A stretch of DNA of 41,589 nt, taken from assembly GCA_030692685.1 (NCBI GenBank), contig JAUXZO010000216.1:1-41589 (forward strand), read 5' to 3'. Numbering within the stretch: the stretch's first letter is position 1; each line of letters opens with the position of its first letter. The stretch comes from Acidovorax sp. (GTDB lineage Bacteria > Pseudomonadota > Gammaproteobacteria > Burkholderiales > Burkholderiaceae_C). Made by a program: the position numbers and the translations under genes. Below the pieces are notes generated by a model. That model saw nothing but the letters and a program-made list of their open reading frames with translations. It was not told the origin of the DNA and did no database searches. Shown here piece by piece: positions 25,767 through 34,083 of this stretch.

Positions 25767-27641
25767 TCACTGTGGCGCCCACTTCACCCCGAGGTACGCC
25801 ACGCGACCCTGCGTGGCATAGGTTCGTGCCAACTCATAGTTCTTATCGGCCGCGTTGTCCAGGCGCGCCAAGAGCGAGAAATCGCGTGCAATGCGGGTGC
25901 TTGCGTACAGGTTGACCAAGGCATAGCCCCCCAGCACGTTGGTGTTGGCAGCGTTGTCAAACCGGCGGCCAGACGCTTGAACCTCTGCGCCCACTGTCCA
26001 TCCGGCAATCTGTGTATCTGCGCCAAAAGTACCGTGGCGCTTGGAGCGGCGTGCCAGCTGCTTGCCTGTGGCCAGATCACGCGGGTTTTGCAGATCGATC
26101 GACCCCCGCAGTTGCACCGAGCCCAGACGGTGGGAACCCGCCAGCGTCACGCCTTTGTATTCGGCGCGCGCGGTGTTGGTGTAGCAACCGAAGGTCGATG
26201 GGCAGGGACCGGCCGCACCAAACGTGATGAGGTCTTGCACACGGTTGCGGTAAGCGGTGGCCGAGAAGCTGCTGCTGCCTTCCGCCCAGCGCAGGCCTAC
26301 TTCGACGTTGCGGCTGCTCTCGGGGTTGAGCGAACCCTTGCCGTATTCGCTAAAGCGGTGATACAGCGTGGGCGCGCGAAACGCGGTGCCCACCGAGGCG
26401 GTGGCACGCCACTGTGGCGCAAAGGCATAGCCGTAGGCCAGGCTGCCGGTGCCCTTGCCGCCAAACTCGCTGTCCGAGTCGTGGCGCACATTGGCTTGCA
26501 GCGTGTGGCCACCTGCGCTGTAGCCATAGCCGAGCGCAATGGCGTTTTGGGAGCGCTTGCGGTCGATGGGTGCGTTTTCGAGGTTGTCTTCCCGGCGCTC
26601 CAGGGCGGCCGTCAACAGGTGCGCACCCTGGCGCCATTCGTTCTGAAACAGGTAGCCGCGCAGGTGCGTGTCGCTCAGGTAGATAGACGGTTTGGTTTCG
26701 TATTTGTCGCGCGAATCCGTAATCTGCAAGCGGGTCTTGTACGCCGTGGTCCACTGCGCCTGCCAGTTCAGGCCCAGCGCATGCAGTTTGTGCAGGTTGC
26801 GATCATCTTTAACCGGGCTGGTGTCGTAGCCGCTGTCCATGTCGTTGACGAGCAGCGTGCCTTCCAGGCGGTGCATGGCGTCGATCTGCAGGCCCACCCG
26901 AGCGTTGGCGGAGGTGCTTTCGTAGCCATCACGGTCCGGGTTGGCCGTGGCAATAGTGCGGGCGTTGAAGCCCTTGCTTTCCTCGCGCGCAATGCCCAGC
27001 GCGTAGTCGATGGTGCCGCTGGCGCCGCTGATACCCGCCTCCAACTTGCGTGTGCTGTGTGTGCCGATGCCCACCCCCACATAGGGCGACACGCCGTTCT
27101 CGCCGCGCTTGGTGAAGATCTGCACCACACCTCCCATGGCGTCTGAACCGTAGACCGCGCCAGCGGGGCCGCGCAGCACTTCTATGCGGTCGATCAATGC
27201 CAGCGGAATCGACTCCCACGCCGCGCCGCCGGTGGACTGCGAGTCCATCCGCACGCCGTCGATATAAACCGCTGTAAAACGCGACTCTGCCCCACGCAGG
27301 AACACGCTGGTGGTGGTGCCAGGGCCGCCGTTGCGCGAGATTTCAATGCCGGGCACGCGGGCCAGCACATCGGCCAGGCCGGTTGCGCCACTGGTTTCGA
27401 TGGTCTGGCGGTCCAGCACCGTCACGTCAGCCACCAGGTCGGACAGAGGCTGGGGCGTGCGGGTAGCCGCCACCACGGTCTCGGTCATGGACGGCGCGCG
27501 CAGGTTTTGCGCCAACTGCACGCCTGCAGCATCGATTTGCTGGGCCTGGGCCGAACAGGCGCCCACCACAGCAAAAGCGATCAGGGCAGGACGCAGGCAC
27601 AGCGGCGCAGCAGCGCGCGCACGAAGAGTACGGATTTTCAT
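25767..27641 (-). CDS. btuB: TonB-dependent vitamin B12 receptor
   Basis: A 624-residue outer-membrane TonB-dependent receptor. A Sec signal (ending CSAQAQQ) is followed by a TonB-box-like TETVVAATRT, then a plug domain (VTVLDRQTIETSGATGLADVLARVPG... VFLRGAESRFTAVYIDGVR... IDRIEVLRGPAGAVYGSDAMGGVVQIFTK) and a 22-strand-type barrel ending in a final beta-strand, AYLGVKW. The start is at MKIRTLRARAA; an ATG nine bases upstream (MIPMKIR) is equally possible, while the much longer reading frame runs back through the riboswitch and is not a gene. The cobalamin riboswitch directly upstream and the adjacent btuFCD support corrinoid as the substrate. Confidence 0.93.
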   Translation of the reverse strand: MKIRTLRARAAAPLCLRPALIAFAVVGACSAQAQQIDAAGVQLAQNLRAPSMTETVVAATRTPQPLSDLVADVTVLDRQTIETSGATGLADVLARVPGIEISRNGGPGTTTSVFLRGAESRFTAVYIDGVRMDSQSTGGAAWESIPLALIDRIEVLRGPAGAVYGSDAMGGVVQIFTKRGENGVSPYVGVGIGTHSTRKLEAGISGASGTIDYALGIAREESKGFNARTIATANPDRDGYESTSANARVGLQIDAMHRLEGTLLVNDMDSGYDTSPVKDDRNLHKLHALGLNWQAQWTTAYKTRLQITDSRDKYETKPSIYLSDTHLRGYLFQNEWRQGAHLLTAALERREDNLENAPIDRKRSQNAIALGYGYSAGGHTLQANVRHDSDSEFGGKGTGSLAYGYAFAPQWRATASVGTAFRAPTLYHRFSEYGKGSLNPESSRNVEVGLRWAEGSSSFSATAYRNRVQDLITFGAAGPCPSTFGCYTNTARAEYKGVTLAGSHRLGSVQLRGSIDLQNPRDLATGKQLARRSKRHGTFGADTQIAGWTVGAEVQASGRRFDNAANTNVLGGYALVNLYASTRIARDFSLLARLDNAADKNYELARTYATQGRVAYLGVKWAPQ

Positions 27642-27742
27642 GGGGATCATCGTCAACAAACAAAACCCGAGCTGACCTCCCCGCCAGCAAATGGGTGATA
27701 CGGCCGCGTTTGCCCAAAAAAGGGCGCACGCAACCACCGTGT

Positions 27743-27938
27743 TGGCCGGTATCCGGGCTGGCGGAACGCCCCCCAATGCCTTCCCATGCGCTTGTTCAAG
27801 GCGCTCAGTGGCGTATGGATGGAGAGAGAATCGGATGATTCGTCCGCTGACCGTTGCGGGGGCAGCGCAGGCTGGGGGCACCATGTGTGGTGGCTCCTCC
27901 CTGCTTCCCGTTGAACTGCGGCATGTGAACCACACCGC
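27743..27938 (-). ncRNA. Cobalamin (B12) riboswitch upstream of btuB
   Basis: On the minus strand the aptamer landmarks appear in order: AACGGGAAGCAGGG, GGTGCC, GCTGCCCCCGCAACGGT, CAGCGG, GCCACTG, CATGGGAAGGC and the closing GCCAGCCCGGATACCGGCC. About 95 bases separate its 3' end from the btuB start; this segment holds a small GCCCTTTTTTGGGC hairpin and a GGAGGT that could be masked when the aptamer binds. It should switch off the entire B12 cluster when adenosylcobalamin is plentiful. Whether control is by termination or by translation is unclear. It occupies most of the gap between btuB and the divergent zapB-like gene. Confidence 0.95.
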
Positions 27939-27999
27939 GAGCACCAACGGCGGGATTTTACGACCGTTTACAACACGCAACCCTACAATCGACTGCTGT

Positions 28000-28224
28000 A
28001 TGGCAACACCATTCACTACCGACCAGATCGCCGAGCGCGTCGAACGCCTCCTGTTGCGCCACGCCGAGCTGCAACGCACCAATGCGTTGTTGACCGGCCA
28101 AGTGGCCGCACTGACGCACGAGCGTGATTCCCTCAAATCGCGCCTCAGCGCAGCACGCGCACGTGTCGATGCCCTGCTAGAGCGCCTTCCCCCCGCCGCG
28201 CCGATCACGAAAGAATCCGCATGA
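28000..28224 (+). CDS. ZapB-like coiled-coil protein (TIGR02449 type)
   Basis: A 74-residue, strongly helical protein with heptad character (IAERVERLLLRHAELQRTNALLTGQVAALTHERDSLKSRL), a type of small coiled-coil gene regularly found directly before zapA in proteobacteria. A role in division-ring assembly is presumed from this linkage. The start is the ATG of MATPFTT; the longer frame upstream overlaps the riboswitch. A TACAAT box 11 bases before the ATG suggests a promoter very close to the start. Its stop overlaps the zapA start as ATGA. Confidence 0.8.
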   Translation: MATPFTTDQIAERVERLLLRHAELQRTNALLTGQVAALTHERDSLKSRLSAARARVDALLERLPPAAPITKESA

Positions 28225-28586
28225 AGCAAATCGAGGTGCAGATCCTGCAGCAAAGCTACCTGCTGACCTGCCCCGAAGGCCACGAAAGCCGCTTGCTCGA
28301 CGCCGTGGAGCGCGTGGACACTGCAATGACGCGCATCCGCGATGGCGGCAAGGTCCGTGCCCGCGAGCGCATTGCTGTGCTGGCGGCCCTGAACCTTGCG
28401 TTTGAAATCGCAGACCGCGAGGCCGCAGACCTTGCAGCAGGTGCCGCGGCGTTACGCGCCACCCCAGCTGGTGGCGCCGGAACCCATGCGCAAGAGTCCT
28501 TATTGCCCGATGGTGACAACCAGCGCCTTAAAACGCTTGTTGAGCGCCTGGACCAAGCACTGGGCGACGACGGTCGGCTGTTGTAA
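28221..28586 (+). CDS. zapA: Cell division protein ZapA
   Basis: 121 residues. The N-terminal half is the ZapA fold (QIEVQILQQSYLLTCPEGHESRLLDAVERVD), with VRARERIAVLAALNLAFEIAD helix; the C-terminal part is a coiled coil. It bundles FtsZ protofilaments at midcell. It overlaps the zapB-like gene by four bases and is followed by the 6S RNA gene, the gene order seen widely in proteobacteria. Confidence 0.93.
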   Translation: MKQIEVQILQQSYLLTCPEGHESRLLDAVERVDTAMTRIRDGGKVRARERIAVLAALNLAFEIADREAADLAAGAAALRATPAGGAGTHAQESLLPDGDNQRLKTLVERLDQALGDDGRLL

Positions 28587-28742
28587 GACGCGCTTGAAGA
28601 ACCGGCTCAGTTCGCGCGCTGATGCCAGCTCCGGCAGCGCATGCCCGGCGCAGCTTCAGCAAGCATAAAGCGCTGCATGGACTTACGGTCTTTACATGCC
28701 CCCGCCACTGCAGGCTACGCCACCAGCGCCTACAATAAAGTC

Positions 28743-28915
28743 GTCTGCGGTGCCGTCGGGCTTTATATTTCCTAGAACCAATGCTCAACGAGCTCGGGCT
28801 TGGTATATCGCCTTGGCGAGCGTGATCATCTCGCGTTAGATGAACCCAACGCCAGGCTGCCCTCGCCCACCTGAACCCCGGTTCAGGATGAGAGCCCGGT
28901 GGCATTCGCAGACAC
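28743..28915 (+). ncRNA. ssrS: 6S RNA
   Basis: The stretch folds as a long rod, as 6S RNA does: GTCTGCGGTGCC and CGGGCT at the 5' end pair with AGCCCG, GGCAT and CGCAGAC at the 3' end, and the interior forms a second helix with a GCGAG/CTCGC apical stem. A TACAAT -10 box lies at 28731-28736, correctly placed for a start near 28743. Its position downstream of zapA is the usual site of ssrS. It would bind the housekeeping RNA polymerase holoenzyme in stationary phase. Exact ends are estimates. The rest of the 28587-29028 gap holds this promoter and a T-rich stretch at 29003-29022. Confidence 0.8.
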
Positions 28916-29028
28916 CTTCTTTTCCATGCCCCTGTCACCGTTTTCATTGACTGCCACGGCACCGACAGGGCGCATCGCGCCTCCCATAGCCGTCTCCCCT
29001 TTCGTTTTTTTCTCTTTTTCTTTGCGCC

Positions 29029-29844
29029 ATGCTGGATCCTCTTCTGATCGTTGAACTCGGTGTGCTCGGGCTTGCCACGGGCTTTCTGGCTGGTTTACTG
29101 GGCATTGGCGGCGGCATGCTGCTGGTGCCGTTCTTGACTTACATCCTGGGTGGCCAACAGGTGGCGCCTGATCTGGCGGTGAAGATGGCCATTGCGACCT
29201 CAATGGCCACCATCATGTTCACGTCCATCTCCAGCGTGCGCGCGCACCACAAGCGCGGCGCTGTGCAGTGGGACATCGTCAAGCGACTGGCTCCTGGCAT
29301 CGTTCTGGGCGGCATCATTGCCAGCCTGGGAGTGTTTGCATTGCTCAAGGGGTCATTCCTGGCAATTTTCTTTGGGCTGTTCGTCAGCTTCTCGGCCACG
29401 CAAATGTTTCTGGACAAAAAGCCCGCACCCGCGCGCCAGATGCCCGGCGGTGCAGGTCAGGTAGCGGCGGGTGGTGTGATCGGATTTTTGTCAGGGCTGG
29501 TGGGCGCTGGCGGGGGTTTTGTGAGTGTCCCCTTCATGACCTGGTGCAACGTGCCCATTCACTATGCCGTGGCCACCAGTGCCGCGCTCGGATTTCCGAT
29601 TGCGCTGGCGAACGTCGTGGGTTACGTGATCAGCGGACAGAACGTAGCCAATTTGCCCCCTGCCTCCTTGGGCTACATCTGGCTGCCCGCGCTGGCGGTG
29701 ATTGCCACCTGCAGCGTGCTGACCGCCCCACTGGGCGCCAAGGCGGCACACAGTTTGCCGGTAAAACAACTCAAGCGGGCGTTCGCCACCTTGCTGTTCG
29801 GACTTGCCGCCTACATGCTTTGGAAGGGTGTCACGGCAGCCTGA
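29029..29844 (+). CDS. TauE/SafE family (DUF81) permease
   Basis: 271 residues with about eight membrane helices and the duplicated TauE/SafE motifs: GFLAGLLGIGGGMLLVPFL in the first half and GFLSGLVGAGGGFVSVPFM in the second. The family exports sulfite or other sulfur-containing organic anions; the substrate is not predictable here. The start codon has no visible Shine-Dalgarno sequence; it follows a T-rich run that could belong to the end of the 6S transcript. It is convergent with the GGDEF-EAL gene. Confidence 0.9.
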   Translation: MLDPLLIVELGVLGLATGFLAGLLGIGGGMLLVPFLTYILGGQQVAPDLAVKMAIATSMATIMFTSISSVRAHHKRGAVQWDIVKRLAPGIVLGGIIASLGVFALLKGSFLAIFFGLFVSFSATQMFLDKKPAPARQMPGGAGQVAAGGVIGFLSGLVGAGGGFVSVPFMTWCNVPIHYAVATSAALGFPIALANVVGYVISGQNVANLPPASLGYIWLPALAVIATCSVLTAPLGAKAAHSLPVKQLKRAFATLLFGLAAYMLWKGVTAA

Positions 29845-29962
29845 GGGTGATGATTGATGAGCTGATCAATCGATGGCTCGCTTTGCGGCCCGTCACCGCG
29901 GGGTGACTCTCCAGTCAGCGTAGCTACGAGCGAATCGCTCAGCGCTCACGCCCTCGCCTGCT

Positions 29963-32407
29963 TCAAGTTTTCAACGGACTGCGTTTGCCCTGAGCCTTCA
30001 ATGGCAGGGGCTTGCTGAGCAGGGCGCGAAACGCTTCGGCGGGCAATCCTGGCGCACACAAAAACCCCTGGTAGTGATCGCACTGCATGCTTTGCAGCAC
30101 GGCCTGCTGGGTCTCCGTTTCGACGCCTTCGGCCACCACCTCGATGTGCATGGCACGACCGATGCTGATGATGGCGCTGACGATGGCGCGGTCGCCGTCG
30201 TCGTCGGGCAGGCCGCGCACAAATGACTGGTCGATCTTGAGCTTGTGGATCGGCAGCTTCTTGAGGTAGGCAAGGCTTGAATACCCCGTTCCGAAATCGT
30301 CGATGGCCAGGCCAATGCCCAGATCGGCCAGCACGCGCACCCGCTGCTCCATCTCTTGTGCGTCCTGCAACAAAATGGTTTCCGTTAGCTCCAGCTCCAG
30401 CAGCGTGGGTGGCAACTGGTGCACTGCCAACAAACGGGTGATGCGCTCGACAAAATCCGGCTGCCTGAACTCCAGCGCCGACACGTTGACAGAAATCATG
30501 ATGGGCGTGCCACTGTGCATCCACACTGCCGCCTCGCGCACGGATTGCTCCATCACCCAGGCACCCAGGGTGACGATGTAGCCAGACTCTTCGGCCAGCG
30601 GAATGAAATGGGCAGGCGATACCGAACCAAACTCCGGATCGGTCCAGCGGATCAATGCTTCGGCTCCGGTGATGCGCCCGGTCGCCATGTTGACCTGGGG
30701 CTGGTAGTGCACGGCCATGCGGTGCAAGCCCAGCGCCTGCCGCATTGCGTGCTCCATCTGCATGCGTGAAAGCAGGTTCGCGTTCATCTGCGGCTGATAG
30801 AAACCATAACTGCCACGACCCCGCTCCTTCACGCGGTACATGGCGGTGTCGGCTTGCTTGATCAGGTCATCGAGCGTGGCACCGTCCTGCGGGTACAGCG
30901 CCATGCCGATGCTGCACTGGATGGAGAACCCCATGCTGTCGAGCGTGAACGGCTTGAGCATGTCTTCCAGAATGCGGCGTGCTACGTTTTCGGCTACCAC
31001 CGCATCGCCACCATGCAGGTAGATGACAAATTCATCCCCCCCCAGGCGGCACAACATGTCGGTCTGGCGCAGGCAGGTTTGCAGGCGCTCGGCCACCAGT
31101 TGCAGCACACGGTCACCAAACGGGTGACCCAGCGAATCATTGATGATCTTGAACCGGTCCAGATCCAGAAACAGGATCGCAAAACCGGTGTCGCTTTGTC
31201 TCGCGCCCTGAATGGCCGTGTCCACGCGCTGCGACAACAGCAGACGGTTCGGCAGGCCCGTCAGCACGTCGCTGTAGGCCAGTTCTTCAATGCGTTTTTG
31301 CGCAGCGTGCTGCAGCGTGAGGTCGCGCATGAAGCCGATGCTCTGTACCAGGCGCCCTTCGTCGTCGCGCAAGGCCACCCACGACAACTGCACAGCGCAA
31401 TAGGCGCCGTTGTCGCGTGGCAGCCAAAGCTCGCCTTCCCAGAAACCCTCACCGGCCCACCCTTGCAGCACCTGCTCCATGAAAGTGGCATCGGAGCCGC
31501 CTCCAAATAATGAGGCGGCCATGCAGCCTTCAAACCCCTTTGCGGAAGGCCCCAGCAAGCGCTCACACCCCGGGTTCATGCGCAGCACGCGGTGCTGGCT
31601 ATCGGCGATGAAGATGGCGTCCAGGCTGGACTCAAAAACGCGAGCTGCCAAGCGCAAGCTGGCTTGTATCTCGGTCTGGCGCGTGACGTCGCGGTACGAA
31701 TACACGCGCCCCACCGGCCGACCCTGACTAAATTGCGGCACAGTGCGCATTTCGAGCACCACACCGCTGCGCAACTCAATGATGTCCGTGCTCTCTTGCA
31801 TGGGCTCGCGGGCGATGGCTGCCAGGCGATCTGCATAGTGGCGTGCATCCACGACCTGACTGGCCATGTGCGCATAAACGGCAGCGTCATCGCGCTCCAG
31901 CAGCCTTTCGCGCGGGATGTTCCACAACTGCGCCAGCCGCTGATTAAAGGCGCGCACGTGGTTGTCCAGGCTGCACACCAGCATCCCGTCGGCCGCAGAG
32001 TCCAATGTGGCCCGCAGCTCAGACAGCAGCGTTTCCAGTTCACGCTCGGTGGCGTCTTGCACGCTGCGGTCCAGCATCGTGACCATAAAAACCGTGCCCG
32101 CATCTGCGCCTGCCGGCACACGGGTGACCCGCCGCTCGACAGGCACCAGCACACCATCGGCGCGAAGCAGGCTGGTGTGAGAATGGATGCCGGCTGCCAC
32201 CACATCTGCGGGCTCCCCCCAGAACGCCTGGTCCTGCGGCGTCGCAGCCAGAGTGAACACGGGCATGCCCACCATTGCGGCAAGCGGCAGCCCTGTCAGG
32301 CGCTGGGCGGATTCGTTGGCGTGCAGGATGACCAGGCTGCATTCATCGACCATCCAAACCGCTTCCAGCAGCCCGTCAAGCCACGCGTGGGGTTGCCTAT
32401 CGGTCAC
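29963..32407 (-). CDS. PAS-GGDEF-EAL c-di-GMP enzyme
   Basis: An 814-residue soluble protein: three PAS-type regions (about 10-105, 125-235 and 245-365), a GGDEF domain with RLGGDEFVIYL (about 453) and an RQTD inhibitory-site motif five residues before it, and an EAL domain with GAEALIRW (about 585), LELELTETIL, IDDFGTGYSSL and LKIDQSFVRG. All key residues of both catalytic domains are present, so it could both make and break c-di-GMP; the PAS regions would set the balance. The start is a GTG overlapping the HD-GYP stop as GTGA, so the two are coupled. It ends convergently with the TauE/SafE gene. Confidence 0.92.
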   Translation of the reverse strand: MTDRQPHAWLDGLLEAVWMVDECSLVILHANESAQRLTGLPLAAMVGMPVFTLAATPQDQAFWGEPADVVAAGIHSHTSLLRADGVLVPVERRVTRVPAGADAGTVFMVTMLDRSVQDATERELETLLSELRATLDSAADGMLVCSLDNHVRAFNQRLAQLWNIPRERLLERDDAAVYAHMASQVVDARHYADRLAAIAREPMQESTDIIELRSGVVLEMRTVPQFSQGRPVGRVYSYRDVTRQTEIQASLRLAARVFESSLDAIFIADSQHRVLRMNPGCERLLGPSAKGFEGCMAASLFGGGSDATFMEQVLQGWAGEGFWEGELWLPRDNGAYCAVQLSWVALRDDEGRLVQSIGFMRDLTLQHAAQKRIEELAYSDVLTGLPNRLLLSQRVDTAIQGARQSDTGFAILFLDLDRFKIINDSLGHPFGDRVLQLVAERLQTCLRQTDMLCRLGGDEFVIYLHGGDAVVAENVARRILEDMLKPFTLDSMGFSIQCSIGMALYPQDGATLDDLIKQADTAMYRVKERGRGSYGFYQPQMNANLLSRMQMEHAMRQALGLHRMAVHYQPQVNMATGRITGAEALIRWTDPEFGSVSPAHFIPLAEESGYIVTLGAWVMEQSVREAAVWMHSGTPIMISVNVSALEFRQPDFVERITRLLAVHQLPPTLLELELTETILLQDAQEMEQRVRVLADLGIGLAIDDFGTGYSSLAYLKKLPIHKLKIDQSFVRGLPDDDGDRAIVSAIISIGRAMHIEVVAEGVETETQQAVLQSMQCDHYQGFLCAPGLPAEAFRALLSKPLPLKAQGKRSPLKT

Positions 32408-33702
32408 GCATCCGCCTCTTCAGGACCGGGATTGACAGCTCGCTCAAAGAAGTAACAGATGCGTTGCCTTGGACAGAGATAGTCGAGCGCATCACGCGGC
32501 AACTGGGCGGGCTTGAGGCTGCGCCGAATCCCAAGCTCAGGCATGGTTTCGAGGTCCAGAATCGGCGCCTGGTCCTTGGGAACCCGCGAGTCGTGAACAA
32601 TGACCTTGGGGCGCAAGGGGCGCGATGAGTTAACCGACGCAACAATGGCGTAGCGGTCATTGACCAATTGCACGATGGAGCCAGGCGGATACACACCCAT
32701 CATGCGGATAAACGCACCCAGCACCACAGAATCAAACCGCGCTTTCAGCTGCGCAAAAATAACGGACAAGGCCTCATGGGGCGTCAGCGCATCCACACCG
32801 TTAGCTGGGTTGCACATGCGGTCATAGCGGTTAACCAACGCAAGCACTTGGCTATTGCGGCTGAGAACAGGCCCCTTCAGCCGCAGCGGAAACCCGCTTC
32901 CATCCACCATTTCGTGGTGTTGCGCAATGGCGGTGAGCACTGCATCCGTCAGCCCCATGCGCATGGCAAACGCCACAGATTCGCCCACATGCGTCTCATA
33001 CCGGGACCGCTCCATCGGAATCATCGATGGCGTGGGTTGTCGTAGATTGGGGGGAAGCTTGAGCTTGCCCAGATCGTGGATCAGCGCCGAAACGCCCAGG
33101 TCATGCAGCTCGACGCTCGTCATACCCAAAGAGCGGCCCAGCAAGAGAGAGATCACCATCACATTGATGGGGTGCAAGGCGTTGCGCTCGCCCACACCTT
33201 CAGACAGCAGCCGAATGACGGAATCGCCGTTTTCGAGCAGTTCAGACACACAGCCCGAAACCAGGGCATCACCCTTGGTTCGCGCCTGGTCCGGGTGTTC
33301 TGACACCGCGCGCTCCAGGGACTGGTATTGCCGGGTCGCCTCGGTAAAACGCTGGTTGCAGATGGCCAGGGACCGGTTCTGGGCCTCCAGCAATTCACGC
33401 CTGCGCACGGCTTCGTGGTCGACCGCAGCGGTGCTGCTAGGCGTGTCCAGCCCGTTAGACACCGGCGCCACCATCTCCGGCACGCTCCAGGCGGCAGGGA
33501 CCAGTTGTTTCAGATCTGGATCACTTTTCTTGGGAACGTAGCGCACCTCGGTCAGCCCAAGCTCTCGAAGGGTTGCGATCTGCTCTGGCGACGCTACCCT
33601 GAAGCTGCTCACCGGAAACGGATGGTGCATCCAGCCCACATCGAGCTGGATGAACATGCCGACACGCAGTTGACTGATGTCGATGAGGATGGAGGAATTC
33701 AC
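32404..33702 (-). CDS. HD-GYP phosphodiesterase with DUF3391 domain
   Basis: A 432-residue protein: an N-terminal DUF3391 region (IDISQLRVGMFIQLDVGWMHHPFPVSSF, then YVPKKSDPD), and a central HD-GYP domain with an early HP..V..SLLLG helix, LIHDLGK (about 207) and HHEMVDGSGFP (about 263). The last motif reads GFP rather than the usual GYP, a conservative change. The family hydrolyses c-di-GMP to pGpG or GMP. The start is a GTG (MNSSILID) with no clear Shine-Dalgarno sequence. It is coupled to the downstream GGDEF-EAL gene by a GTGA overlap. Confidence 0.9.
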   Translation of the reverse strand: MNSSILIDISQLRVGMFIQLDVGWMHHPFPVSSFRVASPEQIATLRELGLTEVRYVPKKSDPDLKQLVPAAWSVPEMVAPVSNGLDTPSSTAAVDHEAVRRRELLEAQNRSLAICNQRFTEATRQYQSLERAVSEHPDQARTKGDALVSGCVSELLENGDSVIRLLSEGVGERNALHPINVMVISLLLGRSLGMTSVELHDLGVSALIHDLGKLKLPPNLRQPTPSMIPMERSRYETHVGESVAFAMRMGLTDAVLTAIAQHHEMVDGSGFPLRLKGPVLSRNSQVLALVNRYDRMCNPANGVDALTPHEALSVIFAQLKARFDSVVLGAFIRMMGVYPPGSIVQLVNDRYAIVASVNSSRPLRPKVIVHDSRVPKDQAPILDLETMPELGIRRSLKPAQLPRDALDYLCPRQRICYFFERAVNPGPEEADA

Positions 33703-33867
33703 TTCGGGCGGGTACGTAACATGGAGACTTCAATGCCACCAATAGTTACACAGATTATCCCCAGTTCCTGAGGCTTGTCCGTGAAGCGGCCGGGATACCG
33801 CGGCGGCCAGACAACACTTGTGTGACGTTTTCCGCAGCGCACCTCCATCCCTTGGCAGGGCAAGCCC

Positions 33868-34037
33868 CTAGGGACGTCCTGCATAACTCCCTGCGGTCTG
33901 TGATAGCGCGGGCTCGGGCGGTCCGCTGCGTTCCTTTTCTTGCCAATAGCACGGCTATTGGCTGCAAAAAGACGCCTTGCGGCCCATCCCGATCCGCACT
34001 ACCACCGCCTCGCGAGCGTTATGCAGGACATCCCTAG
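33868..34037. repeat. 170-bp near-palindromic element with inverted termini
   Basis: The ends CTAGGGACGTCCTGCATAAC (33868-33887) and GTTATGCAGGACATCCCTAG (34018-34037) are inverted copies differing at one of 20 positions. The centre is a perfect nine-base stem, GCCAATAGC-ACG-GCTATTGGC (33942-33962). Between ends and centre the two halves are also similar when folded (GCGGT...GCGGG...CGGGCGG against its counterpart), so the entire stretch could fold into one long hairpin. There is no reading frame of note in it. It fits a MITE-like or REP-like element, or a structured RNA. The remaining bases of the 33703-34083 gap show nothing I recognise. Confidence 0.7.
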
Positions 34038-34083
34038 CCCGTTGTATTCAACTCTCGCGCCGCTATGGCATCCGGTCAACCGG

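Noticed and set aside
25767..28283. An 838-codon reading frame including btuB and about 210 upstream codons
   Set aside because: The upstream part runs through the cobalamin riboswitch and into the zapB-like gene on the other strand; the signal peptide begins only at about 27641.
28997..29028. T-rich run as a Rho-independent terminator for the 6S RNA
   Set aside because: The nearest GC stem (GGCGC-ATC-GCGCC) is separated from the T run by about 20 bases, so the terminator geometry is not met.
29845..29962. TTGAT and ATCAA halves near 29856 as an FNR box
   Set aside because: The spacer is six bases rather than four, and the place is between convergent genes rather than a promoter region.
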